Of a stretch of DNA of 64,000 nucleotides, positions 1-8,174 are shown piece by piece. The DNA is taken from contig CAIVAT010000187.1 in assembly GCA_903903985.1 (NCBI GenBank), positions 1-64,000 of the forward strand. Direction: 5' to 3'. A model generated the notes under the pieces. That model worked only from the letters and a program-made list of their open reading frames with translations, did no database searches and was not told the origin of the DNA. This stretch comes from an uncultured Bacteroidales bacterium (GTDB lineage: Bacteria; Bacteroidota; Bacteroidia; Bacteroidales; FEN-979). The position numbers and the translations under genes were made by a program. Each line of letters begins with the position of its first letter. Position 1 is the stretch's first letter.

Positions 1-55
1 CCAGGTTGGCAATGATCTTTTCAGTAATCGCAGCATAAACTTCAGCATTGTTCAT
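1..55 (-). CDS. ArdC-like antirestriction/ssDNA-binding protein, N-terminus only (runs off window)
   Basis: Reverse complement from 55 reads MNNAEVYAAITEKIIANL, which resembles the N-terminus of ArdC/DUF1738 proteins; preceded by a radC-RNA-like leader. Confidence 0.55.
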   Translation of the reverse strand, partial: MNNAEVYAAITEKIIANL

Positions 56-59
56 TTTT

Positions 60-300
60 AATGCCCCTGCCCCGGGGACTTGTTTTGGCATCTGGCTCGC
101 CGGTTGGAATTTCTATTGCTCAAGCAATAACCGGATCGGGCGAATAAGGTCAAGGGTGTTGGTCAGATTCTAATTTGAATCTGAAAACATGAAACTTAGC
201 CCTTGACAGTTTCGGGCAGATGTATCGTGAACCAGTTTTGATTTGATATAGGTAACTTTAGGAAATTCCAAGTTAGAGACTCCTAAAACCTGATCAACTC
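60..300 (-). ncRNA. radC RNA motif-like structured 5' leader, copy A (upstream of ArdC-like gene)
   Basis: Nested stems GTCAAGGG(149-156)/CCCTTGAC(200-207), TCAGATTC(163-170)/GAATCTGA(177-184), CCGGTT(100-105)/AACCGG(129-134); conserved CCCCGGGGCAGGGGC next to start codon; shared with copies B and C. Confidence 0.75.
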
Positions 301-322
301 AAATGGGTTTTCTTTTGGCCAA

Positions 323-357
323 GCTTTTTCTTTGCCCCGAGCCATCAAAGAAAAAGC
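323..357. repeat. 12-bp perfect inverted repeat GCTTTTTCTTTG...CAAAGAAAAAGC, copy 1
   Basis: 323-334 pairs with 346-357; second copy at 6341-6375. Confidence 0.7.
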
Positions 358-382
358 GGGACCAGGGAAGTTGTGACAAAAA

Positions 383-408
383 AAAGAGCCCTGGTTTCAG
401 GACTCTTT
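383..408 (-). terminator. Rho-independent-like hairpin downstream of 426..746
   Basis: AAAGAGCCCTG-gttt-CAGGACTCTTT followed by T-run on minus strand. Confidence 0.7.
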
Positions 409-425
409 CTTGGAAGAGAGAGTGA

Positions 426-746
426 TTAGAAGGGAATTTCGTCGGTCGGATCCGGTTTCAGTGCAGGTGTTGAAGTTTTCTTTGTTTTGAGCGATTTCTT
501 TGAAGGTGCCAGTGGTTCAGCTACTGTGGATGTTTCTTCTTCCACCAGTTTGTTTACATAAACTGTGTGGGTGTTTTTAAACTGATCCGGTTCTTTCATT
601 TTGGCTACTTCAAAAGATAAGTACTGTTCTCCTTTGAATTCGTGGGTGAGTTCTGTAATGGCCGCTAAGTTAAAGCTAACTTTGATGATGTCCAGATTCG
701 CAACAATTTTACCTTTTCCGATGTAGATTTTCGTGTAAGTTTTCAT
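426..746 (-). CDS. Small conserved Bacteroidetes protein with SSB-like acidic C-terminal tip (DPTDEIPF)
   Basis: Likely start is MKTYTKIYIGKG (746) rather than 794; C-terminus ...PDPTDEIPF. Confidence 0.55.
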   Translation of the reverse strand: MKTYTKIYIGKGKIVANLDIIKVSFNLAAITELTHEFKGEQYLSFEVAKMKEPDQFKNTHTVYVNKLVEEETSTVAEPLAPSKKSLKTKKTSTPALKPDPTDEIPF

Positions 747-1058
747 GACTGAGTTTTTTAGGGTTAAATTATATGCAAGTGTCATTAAGCTCACGGAGGG
801 GCACTCAAGGAGGAACTGGAATACCGGAGACTTACCCTAGGATATGCCGGGAAAATCCTTGAATGAGAGGAACTGTACCCTGGAATGAGGTAATAACTTA
901 GCATAGAATTAATACCTGAACTCTGTCAAATAAACAGTGGAAATGCACTAGAAAGGTAGAATTGCGAATAAATCAAGAAAGTCGATTGAAAACTGAAGGG
1001 ATAAAGAACTCCTTCTCCAGCGCGCCTGAGCATTGTGCATACTGAAAAGTGGAATTGT

Positions 1059-1760
1059 TTAAAAATATTTTCTATTTTTCGTAATCCATCGTTTTAGATT
1101 TTCATAGTATTTCCAAACAACAGTGTTGTAGTCATCATTTAATATATCCTTGTCCTCCAGGTTAATAGAAGTCCAATGACTAATCATTTGCATGTTGATT
1201 TGATAAAGCATTAAATCTATTTTGCTTAAATTCTTGTATTGGGTTGAATAATTTATAGTATTATTTGGATCTGCTGCCATTGCAAAAATCTTTCCAATAA
1301 ATAAATCAATGGCTTGAAAGGAAAAATTATTGCAGATTTTAAAATTCTGTTTTATCTCAATTACCTCCGTATCACTACATTTATTGTCATAATAATCAAC
1401 GATAAACTTAGTTCTATCAAATCCCATTTCCAAAAATAGAGGCAGCATTTTAATATGTTCTAAACAATTTCCAATATGCTCTATTAGCTTTTCCGAAAAG
1501 ATTGAAGATAAAATTTTGCTTTGAGAAATTTGCACTTTTAAGCTTGAGGAAATATAACACTCTTGCAACCGAAAATAAACGTGTAACATTTCATGAGTAA
1601 AGGAATCGATGCATAAGTTGCTTTTATTAATATAAAAAGTAACATCATTATTTATAGAATAAACCCCATAGTTATCATGAGAATCGTGGAATGTCACGTT
1701 ATACTTAGAATTGATTTCATCCCACAAAGTAGAATTCCGATAATCAATCAGTTCCTTCAT
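1059..1760 (-). CDS. Hypothetical protein with HEMLH (HExxH) zinc-peptidase-like motif
   Basis: 233-aa ORF; FTHEMLHVYFRL segment. Confidence 0.6.
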   Translation of the reverse strand: MKELIDYRNSTLWDEINSKYNVTFHDSHDNYGVYSINNDVTFYINKSNLCIDSFTHEMLHVYFRLQECYISSSLKVQISQSKILSSIFSEKLIEHIGNCLEHIKMLPLFLEMGFDRTKFIVDYYDNKCSDTEVIEIKQNFKICNNFSFQAIDLFIGKIFAMAADPNNTINYSTQYKNLSKIDLMLYQINMQMISHWTSINLEDKDILNDDYNTVVWKYYENLKRWITKNRKYF

Positions 1761-1779
1761 AATTTATTGAACATTACCA

Positions 1780-1905
1780 ATACACACCCACCGACAGCCG
1801 AAATGCAGTTTTCACTTGATGAAATTATTCGATATTTTACAAAGTCTGTAGGTTTGGCGATTACTATCAAAGTCAACCCACTTTTCGGTTGACAGCTCGT
1901 TAGCT
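1780..1905 (-). other. Integron attC-like site at 3' end of the HEPN gene cassette
   Basis: R''-like GTTAGCT (plus strand, 1899-1905) complementary to AGCTAAC at 2587-2593; inner hairpin GTCAACC(1872-1878)/GGTTGAC(1887-1893). Confidence 0.5.
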
Positions 1906-1926
1906 ATTGAGACAACAAACATGATA

Positions 1927-2571
1927 TCATATCTTTCTTGCTTTATTTTCCTTTTCCAGACCAATTTCTAAATAGGCAATTAGTGAGGAACAACAACCCC
2001 CAACAATTGGATTATCGAACATTACAGAGGATTCGAAAAACTTATTTTGTATCAGATTGAATAATTCATAAATTGTTTTCATCAAGACATTTACCATTCG
2101 AATTGTTGCAATTTTTATTGGATCAGCCCCTTCTTTAAGATTAAGATTGTAGTCAAAATGAGATATCAATCTATTTCTCCAATCTCTACAAAATTCTGAT
2201 TCGACAATAATCTGACAGACTTTTTTTTCAACAGTTTTTTTTAATCCTTTATCGCAAATAAATGTTGATAGGTTTTGAATAGTAATATTTTTTTTACCTG
2301 CACTTTTTGGTGGATCTGTGATACGACAAATTCCTAATAATATATTTTCCCACAGCATATTTTGTAATATCTTGAAAAAAAAGAATGGTGCTGTTTTATT
2401 CATGATTGCAATACGAGAATCACTTTCTGAATAAAGATATTTAAATTCGTTGAAGTTAAGACTGATGGAAATTACTCCATTGTATAATAAATTATACTGG
2501 GAGCCTAATTCCTTGCCTAGTTTATCGATATGCTCACTTTTAACCTGTTCTGCTGATTGATCTCTTCTCAT
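1927..2571 (-). CDS. HEPN-domain protein, AbiU2-like
   Basis: Segment CRDWRNRLISHFDYNL has the RX4-6H (RNxxxxH-type) HEPN signature in an alpha-helical ~214-aa protein. Confidence 0.5.
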   Translation of the reverse strand: MRRDQSAEQVKSEHIDKLGKELGSQYNLLYNGVISISLNFNEFKYLYSESDSRIAIMNKTAPFFFFKILQNMLWENILLGICRITDPPKSAGKKNITIQNLSTFICDKGLKKTVEKKVCQIIVESEFCRDWRNRLISHFDYNLNLKEGADPIKIATIRMVNVLMKTIYELFNLIQNKFFESSVMFDNPIVGGCCSSLIAYLEIGLEKENKARKI

Positions 2572-2586
2572 GAATTTTGGAATTAA

Positions 2587-2737
2587 AGCTAACGCTTCAC
2601 TTAAATTAGCAGCGTGGGCATTAGCAGATTTTAAATTCGAATTTCGTCCTCAATTTAGTAGCCAGAACCAGTTCGATTAACCACGATGCCCTGCATTGTT
2701 GGCTGACGGCTCGTTGCTGCTATACTTTGTTATAGGC
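2587..2737 (-). other. Integron attC-like site between HEPN and TPR cassettes
   Basis: Long imperfect palindrome: TAGCAGC(2607-2613)/GCTGCTA(2716-2722), GGGCAT(2616-2621)/ATGCCC(2686-2691); R''-like GTTATAGGC(2729-2737) complementary to GCCTATAAC(4639-4647) at the other cassette end. Confidence 0.6.
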
Positions 2738-2762
2738 AGCCATATTTTACAATCGACAATAT

Positions 2763-4595
2763 TTAATCATTTTTTTTCCTCATTGAAAAATAACCTATTA
2801 TTGCACCAATAGTTCCGGCAATAAGCATTGTTATTAACAGGATAGTTCCATTATTTTTACCTGCGTTCACTCCAGTCCCTGTGGAAATACACGTACCTAT
2901 TTCATTAATTAATGCAAAAACAATTCCGATAACAAATCCAATACCTGCACCACCTAATCCTCCTAATAAACCGACGCCAACTGAAGCAGCAATATTATCA
3001 TTGTCTGCATTTATTCGCACCTTTTCAAGATACGCAAGGTGTTTATTATTATCGTCGACAAATTGTTGAACAGTGGCTTTTAAATTTATTAATACACCAA
3101 GCAAAGTGTCATTATATTTTCTTTCTTTTTGTAAGAAGTCATAAACTTTGAAGTTACCACTGTGACTTTTCGTATTATACGCCATTGCATTGAGTGGGAA
3201 ATGCCATTGTGTTTCGCTGGTTATTCTTTTTGTGAATTCATCCACAAAGGATGGTTGTATTGCAATCATCCTTCCTCCTGATTTATAGTATTGCAATGTA
3301 TTAACAGTTCCTATCATGCTGAGAATTTCATTGAAACTTTTAGCTTGGTTTGGGTTTATTAATGGTTCGCAATAGTTCCAATTATTATCTTTTTCTAGTA
3401 AATCAATAGCTTTTTTGGAAGTGAGGTAAGTATTTTTATTTACCAGTCTTTCTATTATATCTAGATAGTCAGACGCATTACTTCCTAGGATTTGCTGTTG
3501 TCTGCATTGATGTAAAAGTTGACTTGCTTTCTCTGTGGATTCCTGTTGGAGCTTTTTAAGTAAAGATTGAATACATGGCTTTGGGCATAAATCAAGGTCT
3601 GATAAGGTTTTTAATGAATAGAAACGGTCAGTGTTAATGACCTTTTCAAGAACAATTGCTGCTTGGGTTTCATTGTTATTTGCCGCAAGGGCTTTTGCTT
3701 GTGTAAAACCAGCTTCAACCATTTGCGGCACAATAATAAAACCCTTACTTGCATAGTCAGTTGCTTCATTTAATTTGCCTTGTATATAGCAACTCCGTCC
3801 AGCAAAAAGATATGATTCAGCAGCTTGGAGTTTAATTGAGTCGTTTGTCGGTACTTGCCCTGATAGATTCTTATTTAAATCACCTGTTAAATAGTTTGTC
3901 GTTACACTTGCACCTGAATTTGTCTCCGCTACTGCATACTTTGCGGCTTTTTTAAAATATTCTTCCGCTTTGTCTAATGCCAAGTGGTTGGGAGAATACA
4001 TATATATCAGACCAATTCTGTGCAAAGCGAAAAAATCTGACGGCTCAATTTTTTCAGCTTTTAATAAATTAGTTAATGAATCTTCATAAAAATCACTATC
4101 AAATATTGCGTTCTTTAAAAACTTAATGCCTTGTTCAATGTAGTATTGTCGTTCCTTTTGAATGTCTGGTATCCTCAATAGAACCGCGATATTGCCCATA
4201 AGCAGATTGGTGATTCTCTGTTGTTCAATAAGAAGTGAAAGTTTCCAATCGAGCATTGAAGCCATGTCATTGAGTTCGCTTCTTAAACCTCCAATACCAT
4301 AGGATATTTCTTGCAAATTATCTGAAAGAAGTTCAAATCCATCTTCAAAAGTTCCACAAATTACATTTGTAGATTGTTGGATAGCAGCAACTTGTTCTCT
4401 TGTGGCTGTCTTAATAGTGTCACTAATTTCTTTTGTCTGGTATGATACGATTAAAGAGAAATCTTTGGTCTGTTTTCCACTCGAATTCATAACTGATTTG
4501 GTAACATCCTCAACATACGATTGGTTTTGGATGTGTTTACTCCACTGTGATAAATAATTTTCGTCAGAGAACCGATTGTAGTAAAATGTTGACAT
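2763..4595 (-). CDS. TPR-like repeat protein with C-terminal glycine-rich transmembrane segments
   Basis: 610 aa; helical repeats mid-protein; C-terminal GVGLLGGLGGAGIGFVIGIVFAL...ILLITMLIAGTIGAIIGYF. Confidence 0.55.
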   Translation of the reverse strand: MSTFYYNRFSDENYLSQWSKHIQNQSYVEDVTKSVMNSSGKQTKDFSLIVSYQTKEISDTIKTATREQVAAIQQSTNVICGTFEDGFELLSDNLQEISYGIGGLRSELNDMASMLDWKLSLLIEQQRITNLLMGNIAVLLRIPDIQKERQYYIEQGIKFLKNAIFDSDFYEDSLTNLLKAEKIEPSDFFALHRIGLIYMYSPNHLALDKAEEYFKKAAKYAVAETNSGASVTTNYLTGDLNKNLSGQVPTNDSIKLQAAESYLFAGRSCYIQGKLNEATDYASKGFIIVPQMVEAGFTQAKALAANNNETQAAIVLEKVINTDRFYSLKTLSDLDLCPKPCIQSLLKKLQQESTEKASQLLHQCRQQQILGSNASDYLDIIERLVNKNTYLTSKKAIDLLEKDNNWNYCEPLINPNQAKSFNEILSMIGTVNTLQYYKSGGRMIAIQPSFVDEFTKRITSETQWHFPLNAMAYNTKSHSGNFKVYDFLQKERKYNDTLLGVLINLKATVQQFVDDNNKHLAYLEKVRINADNDNIAASVGVGLLGGLGGAGIGFVIGIVFALINEIGTCISTGTGVNAGKNNGTILLITMLIAGTIGAIIGYFSMRKKND

Positions 4596-4825
4596 GTTAT
4601 TATTGTTTTATAATGTGGGCTGGGTCCGTCTTATGGTCGCCTATAACGATTGATAACTGCCATATTGCAGCTATTTTTAACTATAGATGCAACACATATT
4701 CAACGTCTAAGCAGTAAAGATAAATCTTAATCACAATATTTTATACACTCCTACTAATATTATTTTGAATTTTCTCTCCCAGACCGTCCATGTCAAACAA
4801 CTTTGACCATCCGAGGAAAAATAAA

Positions 4826-4843
4826 GCCCCGGTTTCCCGGGGC
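4826..4843 (-). terminator. Hairpin terminator downstream of radC
   Basis: GCCCCGGtttcCCGGGGC-type stem with A/T-rich flank. Confidence 0.6.
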
Positions 4844-4849
4844 CAAAAC

Positions 4850-5590
4850 TCATAAACACCCTTCATCAGCGAATGAATAGTAAGTATCGTTTCCAACAAT
4901 GATGTGATCCAGCACCGCTATTTCAAGCAGTTTCCCGCCATCCACGATCTTTTTTGTGATCTTGGCATCTGCTTCCGATGGTGTCGGGGTCCCCGAAGGG
5001 TGATTATGACCCAGGATGATATTGCAGGCTTGATTATCCAGGGCAAACTTCCAGATCTTCTTCGGGTCCACCACCGTTCCGGAGATACCCCCTTCTGAAA
5101 TCCTCAGCTTCTTCATGATCTTGTTTGCCCGGTTCAGGGTCAGAATCCAGAATTCCTCATACGGCAGATCCCCGATCAGGGACTGAAAGATTTCAAAGGC
5201 ATCCCGCGATGAGCTGATCTTTGTCCTGCTGGCTGCTTCTGATTCATTCCTGCGTCTTGCCAGAGAGAACATGGCAACGATAGCGAGGGCACGGCATTCC
5301 CCGATCCCTTTGATCTTCTGCAATTCCGTGTAGCCGAACTTCCAAAGGTCTGCCAGGTTATTCCCGCTGGCCATCAGCAGGGTCTTTGCGATATCCAATG
5401 CGTTTTCCCCTGAAATCCCGCTGCCTATGACCAGACTCAGCAGTTCTGCATCAGACATGCTGGAGGTTCCCTTCATCAACAGCTTGTAACTCGGCAGATC
5501 ATCCTCGGCCCAGAGCTTCATGGGAAGACCATGTTTGTAATAGGTCAGCGGATCAAGAACGGTAGGTGTGTTTAAAAATGACTTTTTCAA
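4850..5590 (-). CDS. radC: RadC family protein (JAB/MPN domain)
   Basis: LGHNHPSGTPTPSEAD...VLDHIIVG motif; TTG start at 5590 directly after the leader RNA. Confidence 0.9.
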   Translation of the reverse strand: MKKSFLNTPTVLDPLTYYKHGLPMKLWAEDDLPSYKLLMKGTSSMSDAELLSLVIGSGISGENALDIAKTLLMASGNNLADLWKFGYTELQKIKGIGECRALAIVAMFSLARRRNESEAASRTKISSSRDAFEIFQSLIGDLPYEEFWILTLNRANKIMKKLRISEGGISGTVVDPKKIWKFALDNQACNIILGHNHPSGTPTPSEADAKITKKIVDGGKLLEIAVLDHIIVGNDTYYSFADEGCL

Positions 5591-5599
5591 TAGTTTGGC

Positions 5600-5830
5600 C
5601 CCTGCCCCGGGGACTTATTATGGCATCTAGCTCGCCGGTAAGAATTTGTGGTTTCCATACCGGATCGGTGAGAATAATGTCAAGAGTGTAGGTCAGATTC
5701 TTCTTTGAATCTGAATACATTCACATGCTCTTGACAGTTTCACAATACAATTGCCGTGAACCAGTTCAGATACGATACAGGTACCTTTATAAATTCTTAG
5801 CGGAGAGGTTCCTACAACCAGACCACCGGG
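5600..5830 (-). ncRNA. radC RNA motif-like structured 5' leader, copy B (upstream of radC)
   Basis: GTCAAGAG(5679-5686)/CTCTTGAC(5728-5735), TCAGATTC(5693-5700)/GAATCTGA(5707-5714), CCGGTA(5635-5640)/TACCGG(5658-5663). Confidence 0.8.
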
Positions 5831-5850
5831 GAGGTACGACCATAAAAAAT

Positions 5851-5875
5851 GGCAGACAGTCTGGGACTGCCTGCC
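5851..5875 (-). terminator. Hairpin terminator of the 5882..6052 gene
   Basis: GGCAGACAGTCtgGGACTGCCTGCC with T-run on minus strand. Confidence 0.65.
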
Positions 5876-5881
5876 TTGGTA

Positions 5882-6052
5882 TTAATTTTCAATTCTGAAT
5901 TGCTTCTGAAATTCTTTAAATTCCCATTCGTAAAGGGCCGATTGTTCTTCGGTCATTTCTTCAGCAAAACCTGGGTAGTAAATGTTTTCAATGTGTTGGA
6001 CAAACATCTCTTCGATGGATTGTCTGCGGGTTTCTTTCGTAAGTGCGGTCAT
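5882..6052 (-). CDS. Small hypothetical protein (MTALTKETRRQSIEEMF...)
   Basis: Start moved from 6205 to the Met at 6052 because the 5' part of the ORF is leader RNA. Confidence 0.5.
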   Translation of the reverse strand: MTALTKETRRQSIEEMFVQHIENIYYPGFAEEMTEEQSALYEWEFKEFQKQFRIEN

Positions 6053-6059
6053 GGCAGTG

Positions 6060-6265
6060 AGTTTTAGATTGTGAATACTTGAAAATTTCTGACCGCGAAG
6101 CGTTAAACCGGATCGATTGGATGATGTCCAGGGTGTTGGTCTGATTGACTTTTCAATCTGAATACACTGAAAGCGACCATTTCTTGTCGCCCTTGACAGT
6201 TCCAAGCTGCAGCGTTATACCAGCAGGAAGCCCTGTCGATATAGGTAGCTTAGTAAGGATTTCAA
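6060..6265 (-). ncRNA. radC RNA motif-like structured 5' leader, copy C
   Basis: GTCCAGGG(6126-6133)/CCCTTGAC(6190-6197, one mismatch), TCTGATTG(6140-6147)/CAATCTGA(6154-6161); extra GCGAC/GTCGC hairpin. Confidence 0.65.
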
Positions 6266-6340
6266 GTATTATATTGTGGGGTGGGTTTTTGCTGACTTTT
6301 TACTTCAAAAAGCTGCCCGTTTGAGGTTTCTTTTTGCCAA

Positions 6341-6375
6341 GCTTTTTCTTTGCCTTCAATCATCAAAGAAAAAGC
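6341..6375. repeat. 12-bp perfect inverted repeat GCTTTTTCTTTG...CAAAGAAAAAGC, copy 2
   Basis: 6341-6352 pairs with 6364-6375. Confidence 0.7.
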
Positions 6376-6665
6376 GTCGCCGCAGGGTGTCTGCAATGAA
6401 AATAATCCTATTTACCCCATATACAGGACATTGTGAGCGCACTTCTCACATTTTCCTGCAAATGTCTGTCAGAAGACCACGCCCCGCCCTGTGGCGTTTC
6501 ACAATTGTGAGGCCGTTTCTTAGTCAGGATATATGAAAAATGCTCCCCTAAGCCGGTACTGCTCCCCTATGCAATAGGGGCGGCAGTATCACCATATACA
6601 GACACACGCAGTGTGACTGTGGTTTGTAATGCTACGAATGACTTTAGGATTGTAACCTTGTGAAG

Positions 6666-8174
6666 TTATGACTTGCCAAGGAACAGCATATCATGTGCAG
6701 GCTCACTGCTGCCCATACTCTGAAAGAACATCCAGTAGTAAAGATTATCTACGGCATCACTCAGGTCAGTGGCTTTCCACCTGGGCTGATCTGTCTTTCG
6801 TTCAGATGATTTGTCCTTCTTAAATTCAGAAGGCAGAACTGGCGCTGCATCCATTGACACAAACGTCTCCCGGGCATTGTTCATGTTTATCTTAAATGAT
6901 GGGGCGTTAGGATTATCATTAGACAAAAACTTATGCCAGAAGAGAAACTTATCCATGTGAGATATCTCATGCAATTCAGCACATAGCGTGACTGACCAGC
7001 CGGCACTGCTGAGTTGGTCCATTACATCATCGAAATATGTTTGCCTGCTGGCTGCATCATTGCGCCTGGTACCGTCACTGCCACCGTATAAGTTGATATG
7101 CTTATTCTTGTGGTATTGATAGTAGTCAATGAAATTGGTTACCAATACTTTGAGCGTTTCGTTTTCAACATAAAAGTTCTTTATGATTGGAAACTCATTT
7201 ACTGATCTGTGCCATTGGCTTATGATCATGCAGTTTTGAGTAGAACCGAAATCAAATGAACCGTACAGATATTCATCCGGCAGGCAATCTGCATCTCCCC
7301 TGCAGTCAAGGCCGCCCTGCTCCCCCAGGTCATGACTGATCGCGTCATAAAACGAATAGTTGTATGCATCATAATAGCAGTGTGCATTTTCATTGAGGGA
7401 TGGATAAAAACCGTTGATATTTCTTTTCCGCCTTTGGTTATCGACTTCTATTTCATAAACCATTTGGGGAAGTACCCGGTTGAGGTCACGGAAATATCTT
7501 GAACCAAGAATGAATTCATTTTCCCGGGCACTGGCTTCAAGGAATAGGAATTCCTTCGGGAATTCGGTCATCAGCTCTTCATAATCAAAAACCCAGTCAC
7601 CTGCAGGGGTCAATGGTTGTGATCCCAGGAACATGGTCCCATGGTGAAAACGGACATGGCCAAAGCGGTCATTGTTGCCGCGATTAGCAGGCAATACATC
7701 GCTGTCAATGGCTGATTTTTTCAGCAGGGTGGACTCGTCGAACACCATGTAATCATAGGATCCGCTGCGGGCCATTTCCGGCCGGTCGAAAGAATTATAT
7801 TCAACGACAAAGCCATTGAAGAAATGAATGCAATTTGTGTAATCAAGCGGTGGCTGAAACGGTTCAAGCCAATTGAACTTTTTTGGCGCTTTCATCCCGA
7901 CAAAATAGTGGATACCTCGGTAGAGACCACGGCGTTCCCAGTGATCGATGATCGGTGGGAGTGATTTTGTTCTTATGTGGAAATAGGTAAGGCCATTGAG
8001 GGAAATTTTTCCACGCGGCATGTTTTTAAGGCAATCTATCACCTGGTCGGCAATGATGGTAGTCTTGCCGACGCCTCTTCCTCCGATAAACATTTTATGT
8101 GGCCGGCTGGAGAGTTTTATAATGGTTTGTGGTTCATTATAAAAAGGCGCTTCAGTAATTTGCGGTACAATCAT
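6666..8174 (-). CDS. Phage large terminase-like ATPase/nuclease
   Basis: Walker A GGRGVGKTT, Walker B-like YMVFDES, nuclease-like YGSFDFGSTQN. Confidence 0.8.
   Translation of the reverse strand: MIVPQITEAPFYNEPQTIIKLSSRPHKMFIGGRGVGKTTIIADQVIDCLKNMPRGKISLNGLTYFHIRTKSLPPIIDHWERRGLYRGIHYFVGMKAPKKFNWLEPFQPPLDYTNCIHFFNGFVVEYNSFDRPEMARSGSYDYMVFDESTLLKKSAIDSDVLPANRGNNDRFGHVRFHHGTMFLGSQPLTPAGDWVFDYEELMTEFPKEFLFLEASARENEFILGSRYFRDLNRVLPQMVYEIEVDNQRRKRNINGFYPSLNENAHCYYDAYNYSFYDAISHDLGEQGGLDCRGDADCLPDEYLYGSFDFGSTQNCMIISQWHRSVNEFPIIKNFYVENETLKVLVTNFIDYYQYHKNKHINLYGGSDGTRRNDAASRQTYFDDVMDQLSSAGWSVTLCAELHEISHMDKFLFWHKFLSNDNPNAPSFKINMNNARETFVSMDAAPVLPSEFKKDKSSERKTDQPRWKATDLSDAVDNLYYWMFFQSMGSSEPAHDMLFLGKS

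Noticed and set aside
60-6265. Retron msr/msd or DGR interpretation of the structured repeats
   Set aside because: No reverse transcriptase in the window; repeats sit directly 5' of separate genes, as leader RNAs.
6420-6520. CRP-like or operator palindromes (TGTGAG-N7-CTCACA; TCACAATTGTGA)
   Set aside because: Spacing does not match CRP (N9 instead of N6) and there is no adjacent gene start; left unassigned.
6276-6536. 86-aa plus-strand ORF
   Set aside because: Covers the inverted repeat and non-coding region, low-complexity composition, no family resemblance.
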